Shown piece after piece: positions 1 through 6,241 of a DNA stretch of 27,846 bases. The stretch lies in NCBI GenBank assembly GCA_002299555.1, contig DBOL01000027.1:16638-44483 (forward strand), read 5' to 3'. The DNA is from Candidatus Aminicenantes bacterium UBA647. Its GTDB lineage: Bacteria; Acidobacteriota; Aminicenantia; UBA2199. Made by a program: the position numbers and the translations under genes. Within the stretch, counting starts at the first letter, position 1. The number at the start of each line of letters is the position of its first letter. The notes beneath the pieces were generated by a model. The model saw nothing but the letters and a program-made list of their open reading frames with translations, searched no databases and was not told the DNA's origin.

Positions 1-353
1 CCGCTCTTTACTTTTCCTGCTGCAATATTACTGATCGAAGCCCGTAAAATTGAGACCGGATTAACGCCGGGATGATAATGAAAATATCTGTCCTCAAAAT
101 TTGTTACAGACTTGACGAGTTTATCAGAAAATTTAACATCAGGATCAGAAGGGAAATACCATTGTTCATCTTCATTCAAAAATGCCCTGAGCAATTCCCC
201 GTTCCGATCTCTGATAACAATGCTGTGATCAACATCAAAAAGATTATCAGGGAATGGGATAACAGAATATAGGATAACGAGGGATAGTAAAACTATAAGT
301 ATCTTTCTATATCTTTTTAACCTACCCAACAATCGATTCAAATCAAAATTCAT
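1..353 (-). CDS. pbpC: Penicillin-binding protein 1C, N-terminal part (cut by window edge)
   Basis: Reading the minus strand from the ATG at 351-353 gives an open frame of 117 codons that runs off the window. It has a short basic N-terminus, one membrane anchor at about residues 19-32, and then the start of a family 51 transglycosylase domain. The stretch FEDRYFHYHPGVNP, followed by serine, isoleucine and a conserved LRA, matches the segment around the catalytic glutamate (EDRxFxxHxG) that is characteristic of PbpC-type enzymes. Such proteins polymerise lipid II glycan strands at the periplasmic face of the inner membrane; the transpeptidase half would lie outside the window. A GGAG Shine-Dalgarno stands about 11 bases upstream. 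It is divergent from the secreted protein at 618. The family is clear from the motif; the 1C subtype is slightly less certain. Confidence 0.85.
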   Translation of the reverse strand, partial: MNFDLNRLLGRLKRYRKILIVLLSLVILYSVIPFPDNLFDVDHSIVIRDRNGELLRAFLNEDEQWYFPSDPDVKFSDKLVKSVTNFEDRYFHYHPGVNPVSILRASISNIAAGKVKS

Positions 354-466
354 TTATGCCTATTACTCCTTTATTCAGAATCTACAGGATATTTTATTGT
401 ATATCAAAATAAAAATTCCGCAAAACTCATAAAAACCCCTCAGTATATAATTAGAACACAAATTTA

Positions 467-495
467 TTATTGATTTGAGATGATTTATATAGTAT
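467..495 (+). promoter_or_regulatory. Weak candidate promoter for the structured leader
   Basis: TTATTG (467-472), a 17-base gap and TAGTAT (490-495) form a poor sigma-70-like pair. Transcription from it would begin near 502, exactly where the structured leader starts. That coincidence is the main support. The rest of the interval 354-466 shows nothing but AT-rich sequence. Confidence 0.25.
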
Positions 496-507
496 AAACA
501 ACTTTAA

Positions 508-590
508 CCTCCGAGTTAGTAGTCCTAAGGCTGAACTGCAATGGACACTTACCGTTAGGGTTCCGGGGGAAACCCCCTTGCCTGCCATTA
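508..590 (+). promoter_or_regulatory. Candidate structured cis-regulatory leader RNA of unknown class
   Basis: Two hairpins can be drawn by hand. The first pairs GUCC (522-525) with GGAC (543-546) and GC (530-531) with GC (538-539). It brackets an internal loop CCUAAG / AAUGG, one base from the canonical 11-nucleotide tetraloop receptor (CCUAAG / UAUGG). The second is GGGG-GAAA-CCCC (565-576), a GAAA tetraloop of the kind that docks into such a receptor. At the 5' end, CCUCC (508-512) is perfectly complementary to the GGAGG Shine-Dalgarno (609-613) of the gene at 618, so a switch hiding the ribosome site is possible. A receptor plus GNRA loop is a hallmark of several riboswitches. I could not match the order and core to a known family, including c-di-GMP-I; the molybdenum cofactor RNA is worth testing. 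Confidence 0.4.
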
Positions 591-617
591 TTTATTTACA
601 TTTGCAAAGGAGGAAAA

Positions 618-1691
618 ATGAAGCAAATACAATCTTCAACAAAGTTCTATATATTGATCTCTTTTACACTAATGATGATTTCATCACATCTATTATTGGC
701 AGAAAACAAAAAAGCAGACGCTTTATCATCAGCAACTTGTCCTGCTATAAAAGAGTCCATTCCTTCCGGATTATCAATCAGGATTTCCGGGAAAGTGAGA
801 AATGAATACAATCTGAATAGTGAATACCTTTCTAAGCTTTCCACAATCAGAATTAGAACCAGGGAGGTCAGCCCTGAAGGGATTGTAATGGGTGCATATA
901 TTTATCACGGAATACCTGTATATTTTATACTTGACGGGATAGTTCCTCTAAAAACCGAAAATGATTCCTTCGACAGACCCCTTGATCTGATGGTATCATT
1001 CACTTCGGCCTCTGGAAAAACTTCCAGATTCAGCTATGGAGAACTTACCATGTGTGATGACAATAATCCGGTTACGCTGGCTTTTCACAGATCACAATTA
1101 TTCCCTTCAAAAAGCAGTGAGAAGTATAAGAAAAATATATATACAAAACCCCTCAAAGGATTCCGGCTTATCTGCCCCGGAGATCTGTATGATGACCGGT
1201 ATCTTGATAATGTTATTTCAATAAGATTTTCTCTACTTCGGACAACAAACACTCTATTCCCTGAACTTAACAAAAAGAAAAACTGCAATAGCGAACATCT
1301 TTACTATATCAGGAATGGGAAAAGGTATAAAAGCTCTTTCACAAAAATACCGATTATAACTATTAGTAACTGGTTTAGGATAGGGCACGGCAGAGGGATC
1401 AAATCAACAAATTTTGATTCTGTAAAAGGCTATTCTCTCACGGCCTGGCTGGAAAAATATTTAGGCCCGGGTAAACCCGGTGATTATTATATTTTTGCAG
1501 GTTGTGACGGATACAGATCAATCTTCAGCTGGACAGAGATCTTTCAGACAAGTAATGGTAAAAAAATGATCATTATCACCGAAATGAACAGGCAGAGAAA
1601 AAAGAAAGGACTCACACTAGGTCCATTGGGGGACTTCTTTGTGGACAGATGCATCTGGGGACTGGACTGTGTAGAAAAGATCAGTATCTGA
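618..1691 (+). CDS. Secreted protein with two molybdopterin-domain-like halves
   Basis: The 357-residue protein starts at an ATG with GGAGG five bases upstream. It opens with a signal peptide: basic start, hydrophobic core, cleavage probably after LLLA near residue 28. The mature part looks like two repeats of the sulfite-oxidase-type molybdopterin-binding fold. Repeat 1 (about 50-210) ends with GFRLICPGDLYDDRYLDNV, and repeat 2 (about 240-357) contains GDYYIFAGCDGYRSIFSW and ends LGPLGDFFVDRCIWGLDCV. These resemble the family's hallmark substrate-loop and PG-x-(6-8)-RYV-x-NV motifs. I do not see the catalytic cysteine in its usual context, so cofactor binding or enzymatic activity is doubtful. 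It may be a degenerate periplasmic relative. It stands alone, behind the structured leader at 508-590, and converges on the gene at 1708. The fold call is by motif resemblance only. Confidence 0.55.
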   Translation: MKQIQSSTKFYILISFTLMMISSHLLLAENKKADALSSATCPAIKESIPSGLSIRISGKVRNEYNLNSEYLSKLSTIRIRTREVSPEGIVMGAYIYHGIPVYFILDGIVPLKTENDSFDRPLDLMVSFTSASGKTSRFSYGELTMCDDNNPVTLAFHRSQLFPSKSSEKYKKNIYTKPLKGFRLICPGDLYDDRYLDNVISIRFSLLRTTNTLFPELNKKKNCNSEHLYYIRNGKRYKSSFTKIPIITISNWFRIGHGRGIKSTNFDSVKGYSLTAWLEKYLGPGKPGDYYIFAGCDGYRSIFSWTEIFQTSNGKKMIIITEMNRQRKKKGLTLGPLGDFFVDRCIWGLDCVEKISI

Positions 1692-1707
1692 GAGATTATC
1701 CCTTAAG

Positions 1708-2073
1708 CTATTCTTTATCTTCCAATTTTTTTCTCAGTTTCTCCTTTGACAACCAGAGATCGATCTCTTTTTCCTCGATAGTCTGGATCGTGGTCTTTGC
1801 AAGACTTATGATTATGTAAACAAAAACTCCACCACCCATAAAGATTATTCCTGTAATGATCTCTAGTGGCACTGATACCTTAAAGAACATTATGAACATT
1901 GCAAAAATATACCCGACAAGAAAAAATATCATCAGGCCGAATGATACCATCCATTTCTGTTTTACCTCTTCGGGAACATTTTCCTTGATCCTGTTCGTAA
2001 CTACTATTGCTGCTGCCAGGGAAATTGCACCGGCCAGTATCAGCAACACAGAAACTATCAAATTAAATTCCAT
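1708..2073 (-). CDS. Small three-helix membrane protein of unknown function
   Basis: This 121-residue protein has three hydrophobic segments (about residues 4-26, 43-65 and 70-92). A charged, probably helical tail of about 28 residues, rich in lysine and glutamate, follows and would lie in the cytoplasm. I recognise no enzymatic motif. The architecture resembles the membrane input part of sensor kinases or diguanylate cyclases without any output domain. It starts three bases after the stop of the PATAN response regulator at 2077-3036, so the two are almost certainly co-transcribed and translationally coupled. A role as that regulator's membrane partner is my inference. It converges with the gene at 618-1691, with only 16 bases between stops and no obvious terminator. 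Confidence 0.75.
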   Translation of the reverse strand: MEFNLIVSVLLILAGAISLAAAIVVTNRIKENVPEEVKQKWMVSFGLMIFFLVGYIFAMFIMFFKVSVPLEIITGIIFMGGGVFVYIIISLAKTTIQTIEEKEIDLWLSKEKLRKKLEDKE

Positions 2074-2076
2074 TAA

Positions 2077-3036
2077 TCATCCTCCCTTTCTGATCTTCCC
2101 TACCTCTCTGTCCCTCAGATAAGACATCATATTCTTTTTAAATTTTAATAATTTTGACTTGTCTTTGATATCTCCTGAAATATGTTCAATAAGATCAATT
2201 TCACTGGCTGAGGGGAAAGAAAATGTACTAAGCCCCATTTTCAGAATAGCACTGTTCACGATCATTTCCCCATCAACTTTCCCTGTTTTATTCATCTCAT
2301 CAACAATAAACTCAATGAAACCAAAATTGTTAGTTCCGCCTCCTGCAACTCTGTCAACACAACCTTTTGGTGTTTGAGAGGAAACTATAGAGATCAGCGA
2401 ATTGAAATCCATATTGATCTTTCTTGATACGGATTTTTTATCACCGATTATATCGATCCTTGCATCTGAGAGCTCAAGCAGATCAACAAGTGCAAGTTCT
2501 CCGGAGTTCATCCAGGACTTCGCACTGATAATCTGCCCATTCTCAAAAAAGATCATTCCTACCTTATCATCTTTTGATATTTTACAGGTAATAGTACAAC
2601 TTCCAAGGTTCAACAAACGGAGAAAAAAACAGGGACCGATGGAGTCTATCCTGTTCCCGATGGAGATATTATCACTGAAATACTTTTCGATCCGGGATAT
2701 GAACCATTCAATGTCAAATGGCTTCAAAAGGACTTCGATCTCTTTAAGCAATTCGATCTTCCTCAACGTTGACGGGTCTTTATAATTTCCCGTGAATATT
2801 ATATCCCCGTAAAAGTTCCCTCTTCTGATCTCCTCAATGAATTCAAGTATATCTTTGCTCAATATAGAAAGATCAATTATTATCAGCCCGTAATAGTTCT
2901 CATTAAATAGCTTCTGCCCCTCATCCAGAGACTCACAAAAATCAGTGAGAATTTCAGGTTCAAGTTTTCTCAGCCCATTTACACACATCTGAACCGCGAC
3001 CATATCAGAATCAATACATAGTATTTTCTTAACCAT
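2077..3036 (-). CDS. Response regulator with receiver and PATAN (DUF4388) domains
   Basis: Residues 1-122 form a CheY-like receiver: VKKILCIDSD at the start, the phosphorylatable aspartate D55 in IIIDLS, and a lysine-proline pair in LLKPFD. The acidic pocket is unusual, with D9-S10-D11 where two adjacent aspartates are expected, so phosphorylation may be weak. From about residue 133 to 200 there is a PATAN/DUF4388 domain (FENGQIISAKSW, then LALVDLLELSDARIDII). In cyanobacteria, PATAN regulators bind type IV pilus ATPases and steer phototaxis. The C-terminal 110 residues carry no domain I recognise. The ATG lies only nine bases downstream of a strong -10 box, so the mRNA is nearly leaderless. 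It is divergent from ispH and followed at once by the membrane protein at 1708. Confidence 0.85.
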   Translation of the reverse strand: MVKKILCIDSDMVAVQMCVNGLRKLEPEILTDFCESLDEGQKLFNENYYGLIIIDLSILSKDILEFIEEIRRGNFYGDIIFTGNYKDPSTLRKIELLKEIEVLLKPFDIEWFISRIEKYFSDNISIGNRIDSIGPCFFLRLLNLGSCTITCKISKDDKVGMIFFENGQIISAKSWMNSGELALVDLLELSDARIDIIGDKKSVSRKINMDFNSLISIVSSQTPKGCVDRVAGGGTNNFGFIEFIVDEMNKTGKVDGEMIVNSAILKMGLSTFSFPSASEIDLIEHISGDIKDKSKLLKFKKNMMSYLRDREVGKIRKGG

Positions 3037-3045
3037 ATCGGTATT

Positions 3046-3074
3046 ATTATAATGCCAGGAAATAAATAATTCAA
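3046..3074 (-). promoter_or_regulatory. Sigma-70-type promoter of the PATAN regulator gene
   Basis: On the minus strand there is TTGAAT (3074-3069), a 17-base spacer and a perfect TATAAT (3051-3046). The start codon is at 3036, so a start site seven bases past the -10 box would leave only two or three bases before the ATG. No Shine-Dalgarno can fit, and translation would begin on a leaderless mRNA. Confidence 0.7.
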
Positions 3075-3108
3075 CCCTTAACTATTTGTGGGCTGTTATG
3101 CAGTAAAT

Positions 3109-3122
3109 TTCTCCTCGGAGAA
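3109..3122. promoter_or_regulatory. Inverted repeat between divergent promoters, candidate operator
   Basis: TTCTCC-TC-GGAGAA is a perfect 14-base inverted repeat near the midpoint between the -35 boxes of the PATAN regulator (3069-3074, minus) and ispH (3147-3152, plus). A looser outer pair, GCAGT at 3100-3104 and ACTGC at 3133-3137, flanks it. A shared regulator binding here is plausible but unproven; the repeat could also arise by chance. Confidence 0.35.
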
Positions 3123-3146
3123 GCCGCACTAAACTGCTTTATGAAA

Positions 3147-3175
3147 TTGACAAAACTGACAATATAGTTTATTAT
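3147..3175 (+). promoter_or_regulatory. Sigma-70-type promoter of the ispH operon
   Basis: A perfect TTGACA (3147-3152) is followed by a 17-base spacer and TATTAT (3170-3175). Transcription should start around 3183, leaving a leader of about eight bases before the ATG at 3191. There is no recognisable Shine-Dalgarno. This looks like the main promoter for the six genes ispH to aspS. Confidence 0.7.
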
Positions 3176-3190
3176 AGCGCTTAATAATCT

Positions 3191-4051
3191 ATGAAAATCT
3201 ATACAGCTGAAGAGGCTGGATTTTGTTTTGGAGTGAAAAGGGCCTTGAATATAATTGACCGACTTCATGAAAGTAATGAGAGCATTGAAATCTACGGACA
3301 GCTCATCCACAACAATACCGTTCTAAACAATCTTAAAGAGAAAGGTATCGACTATATTGATGACCTGAGATCATTAAATGACAAGAAGAAACTCATTTTA
3401 AGAACTCATGGAATATTAAAAAGTGATGAAGAATTTCTTAAAGATAAAGATATCTTCTACGTAGATGCAACCTGCCCGCTCGTGAAGAAAATTCACAGAA
3501 TAATTGAACAGATCAATTTATCAAAGAATAAAATATTAATAATCGGCAACAAGGACCACCCGGAGATCATGGCGATAAGAAGTTATGCAAAAGATAGTTT
3601 AGTTGTAAACTCCATAGAAGAATTAAGATTTTTAAAACATGAGGAACCTGTATCTGTTGTTGCTCAGACAACCCTTGATTCAGGCTTCTTTAAAATGATG
3701 ATATTTGAGATCATAGACCGTGTAGAGCATGTCGAAATATTCAACACGATCTGCAGTGCCACAATAGAGAGGCAGGAGGCAGTAAAGAAACTTGCCCCGA
3801 AAGTTGATTTTCTTATCGTTATTGGAGGAAAAAATTCCTCAAACACAAAAAAATTGTACAATATTTCAAAAAAAATAAATGAAAATACCTTTCATATAGA
3901 AAACAGCAGTGAATTGAGAGATCCTGAATTAACAACCATATTTCAGAACTTTAATTCCGTTGGAATAACTGCGGGGGCATCCACCCCACCGGAAGAGATC
4001 GAGGATGTGAAGGTTTTCTTCAGAAATTTTAAAACAGAAAAGGAGAGTTAA
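3191..4051 (+). CDS. ispH: 4-hydroxy-3-methylbut-2-enyl diphosphate reductase
   Basis: IspH (LytB) performs the last step of the methylerythritol phosphate pathway, reducing HMBPP to IPP and DMAPP with a [4Fe-4S] cluster in the cytoplasm. The 286-residue length is normal. The three cluster cysteines are present: C12 in GFCFGV, C95 in DATCPLV and C188 in NTICSAT. The substrate-binding histidines are also there: H40 in GQLIHN, H73 in RTHG and H123 in DHPE. The family C-terminal TAGASTPPE motif is intact. The start is fixed by the family N-terminus, although no ribosome site is visible. The stop is one base from the start of the S1 protein gene, an adjacency that mirrors the IspH-S1 fusion proteins known in clostridia. 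Confidence 0.97.
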   Translation: MKIYTAEEAGFCFGVKRALNIIDRLHESNESIEIYGQLIHNNTVLNNLKEKGIDYIDDLRSLNDKKKLILRTHGILKSDEEFLKDKDIFYVDATCPLVKKIHRIIEQINLSKNKILIIGNKDHPEIMAIRSYAKDSLVVNSIEELRFLKHEEPVSVVAQTTLDSGFFKMMIFEIIDRVEHVEIFNTICSATIERQEAVKKLAPKVDFLIVIGGKNSSNTKKLYNISKKINENTFHIENSSELRDPELTTIFQNFNSVGITAGASTPPEEIEDVKVFFRNFKTEKES

Positions 4052-4052
4052 A

Positions 4053-5765
4053 ATGGATGAGATTAAAGAGAAAAACAGCCACCAGGAAAATGAAGATTTT
4101 TCCCAACTAATGGAGGAATACAGTCTCAAATCGATCAAACAAAGCAGTCATGTTGAAGGGGTCATCGTCGATATTATCGATAATAACGTAATAGTGGATA
4201 TCGGGCAGAAAACAGAAGGAATATTAAATAAAGAAGAACTTCTCGACTGGGAAGGTAACTTTAACAATAAGATTGGCGATAATGTAACTGTTGTATGTCA
4301 GAATGTAAATATGAAGCAGGGATATCTTATTGTTTCAAAAAAGAATGTGGACAAAGCCGAAGGATGGAGAAAGGTCTCTGATGCTTATGATAACAATTCT
4401 ACGATCCCGGGAAGGATTATGAATGTTTCTGCTGATGGAAGAGGTTTTAAAGTTGATGCAGGAGCTGAAATGTTTCTTCCAATGACACAGGCTGATATCA
4501 GGAAAGTAAAAAATCCGAATAGCCTCGTCGGGAAAAAATTTGACTTCAAGGTCATAAAGCTCAACCCCAGAGAAAAATCCGGAGTTTTATCAAGAAGAAT
4601 CATCATGGAGGAAGAGAGATCACATGAACTTGCAAACCTCTTTGCAACTTTAAAAGAAGGTGACCTCGTAAAAGGTGTCGTCACAAGAATTGAAGATTAT
4701 GGTGCTTTCGTGAACATAGGTGCTATTGACGGCCTCCTTCATAAAGATAATATTTCTTACAGCAGAGTTAACCATCCCAAGGAAAAACTGAGGAAAGATG
4801 ATGAGCTGGAAGTAAAGGTCCTCAGCATTGACAAAGAGAATAGCAAAGTCTCTCTCGGGCTTAAACAAAAATACCAGGACCCATGGATCGATATTAAAAA
4901 TAAGTATCCCGTAGGACACCGTCTGGAAGCAAAAGTGATGAAAACTGTTGATTTCGGAGCTTTTATCGAACTCGAAGAAGGAGTAGAGGGATTACTTCAT
5001 ATATCAGATCTTACATGGGAAGGGAAACCTAAATCTGTTGAGGAATATGTGGGTGTCGGAGAGATAATGTGGGTTCAGGTCATTGAGCTTAACCCGGAAG
5101 AGAGAAGGATCAAACTTGGTTTGAAGCAGCTCGGAATGAGGCCGGAACTCAAATATATGGAAAATCATAACAGAGGAGAGATCGTAGAAGGCCTTGTTAA
5201 GAAGATAATCAAATCACGTGTCTTCGTAGAACTTGAAAAGGGGATAGAAGGTGTAATTAAAATATCCGATATATGTTATTTTAGGATTGACTCTCCTGAC
5301 GATTTTCTGAAAGAGAAAGAAAAGATCAATGTAATGATCATCAGTGATGATCTCGACATGAACTACAAAGTAAAACTTGGATATAAACAGCTTCATGAAG
5401 ATCAATGGAATGAATTTTTTGCTACTCATAAACCGGGCGATAAGGTCAAAATAAAGGTTAAAGCAGTTACTGAAACTGGAATCAGATGTGAGATAAGTGA
5501 ATTTATCGAAGGGTTCATCCGCCTTGGCGAAATAGATGAAAAGAAGATCACATTTGAGGAAGCAAAGGCGAAATTCCTGACAGGTACGGAATATGAGGTG
5601 ATCCTCCAGTCTACCGACAGAACCAGAAAAAGGGTTTATCTGAGTTTTAGAGAATTGAAAAGAAAAAAAGATAAAGAGGATCTTGAAAAATACGGTAAAT
5701 CCGAAAGCGAATCGGTTACTACCGTAGGAGACCTCTTCGAGAGTGCATTAGACAAAAAGAAATGA
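4053..5765 (+). CDS. rpsA: 30S ribosomal protein S1-like, six S1 RNA-binding domains
   Basis: The 570-residue product has six S1 (OB-fold) repeats at roughly 31-98, 113-183, 204-273, 287-362, 374-448 and 461-537, the same number as E. coli RpsA (557 residues). The third and fourth repeats are closest to consensus, with the DYGAFVNI and DFGAFIEL signatures and the LGLKQ endings. The second and sixth are more divergent. A short acidic N-terminal extension and a lysine- and glutamate-rich tail flank the repeats. The protein should bind mRNA on the small subunit and help initiate translation. This could matter for the leaderless and SD-poor genes seen here, though S1 mainly helps structured leaders. 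It follows ispH by one base and overlaps the HIT gene by ATGA (5762-5765). Confidence 0.92.
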   Translation: MDEIKEKNSHQENEDFSQLMEEYSLKSIKQSSHVEGVIVDIIDNNVIVDIGQKTEGILNKEELLDWEGNFNNKIGDNVTVVCQNVNMKQGYLIVSKKNVDKAEGWRKVSDAYDNNSTIPGRIMNVSADGRGFKVDAGAEMFLPMTQADIRKVKNPNSLVGKKFDFKVIKLNPREKSGVLSRRIIMEEERSHELANLFATLKEGDLVKGVVTRIEDYGAFVNIGAIDGLLHKDNISYSRVNHPKEKLRKDDELEVKVLSIDKENSKVSLGLKQKYQDPWIDIKNKYPVGHRLEAKVMKTVDFGAFIELEEGVEGLLHISDLTWEGKPKSVEEYVGVGEIMWVQVIELNPEERRIKLGLKQLGMRPELKYMENHNRGEIVEGLVKKIIKSRVFVELEKGIEGVIKISDICYFRIDSPDDFLKEKEKINVMIISDDLDMNYKVKLGYKQLHEDQWNEFFATHKPGDKVKIKVKAVTETGIRCEISEFIEGFIRLGEIDEKKITFEEAKAKFLTGTEYEVILQSTDRTRKRVYLSFRELKRKKDKEDLEKYGKSESESVTTVGDLFESALDKKK

Positions 5766-6241
5766 AATTTCTGTCAGCACCGTGGAGATGGGATTTTATT
5801 TCCAGTACTGGCAAAATAAAAGGTTGCATATTCTGTAAACTCCAGAAAGAGTTGAATAGAGATTCTTTGATATGCTATCTTGGAAAAGAATTTTTTGTAA
5901 TATTGAACAAATATCCTTATAGTTCCGGACACCTAATGATAGTTCCATACGATCACATTAATTCTCCGGAAAAAATATCACCTGAATCTTCTGTTGAATT
6001 ATGGGATTTAATGAACAAAGCTATAGATATACTGAAAAGAAATTTTTCTCCCGATGGATTTAATATCGGGATGAATGTAGGCGGAGCTGCAGGGGCAGGG
6101 ATAAAGGAACACGTCCATCTTCATGTTGTCCCGCGTTGGAATGGTGACGCTAACTATATGGGAGTGATCGGTGATACAAAAGTAGTATCTTACGATATTA
6201 ATCATGTTTACGAAAAAATGAAGGAAGGTTTTGGCAAATGA
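5762..6241 (+). CDS. HIT-family nucleotide hydrolase or phosphorylase
   Basis: The 159-residue protein has the histidine triad motif HVHLHVVPR near residues 119-127, preceded by the NVGGAAGAGIKEH glycine-rich segment. An N-terminal CIFC motif probably contributes to a zinc site. The opening (APWRWDFI...GCIFC) and the RWNGDANYM segment after the triad match the Ap4A-phosphorylase-like branch of HIT proteins. These act on dinucleoside polyphosphates or adenylylated nucleotides in the cytoplasm. It overlaps rpsA by four bases (ATGA) and the sulfatase-like gene by four more, so it is translationally coupled on both sides. Because aminoacyl-tRNA synthetases generate Ap4A, its presence upstream of hisS and aspS is functionally suggestive, though that link is inference. 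Confidence 0.9.
   Translation: MKFLSAPWRWDFISSTGKIKGCIFCKLQKELNRDSLICYLGKEFFVILNKYPYSSGHLMIVPYDHINSPEKISPESSVELWDLMNKAIDILKRNFSPDGFNIGMNVGGAAGAGIKEHVHLHVVPRWNGDANYMGVIGDTKVVSYDINHVYEKMKEGFGK

Noticed and set aside
508..590. c-di-GMP-I (GEMM) riboswitch as identity of the leader
   Set aside because: The GAAA hairpin follows the receptor-like loop instead of preceding it, and the conserved GEMM core segments are not seen.
578..805. 75-codon plus-strand frame overlapping the secreted protein
   Set aside because: It starts in the leader RNA with TTG and overlaps a gene with a clear signal peptide in another frame.
3071..3310. 79-codon minus-strand frame across the ispH promoter region
   Set aside because: It crosses two promoters and the ispH N-terminus, has no family resemblance and no ribosome site; it is a shadow frame.
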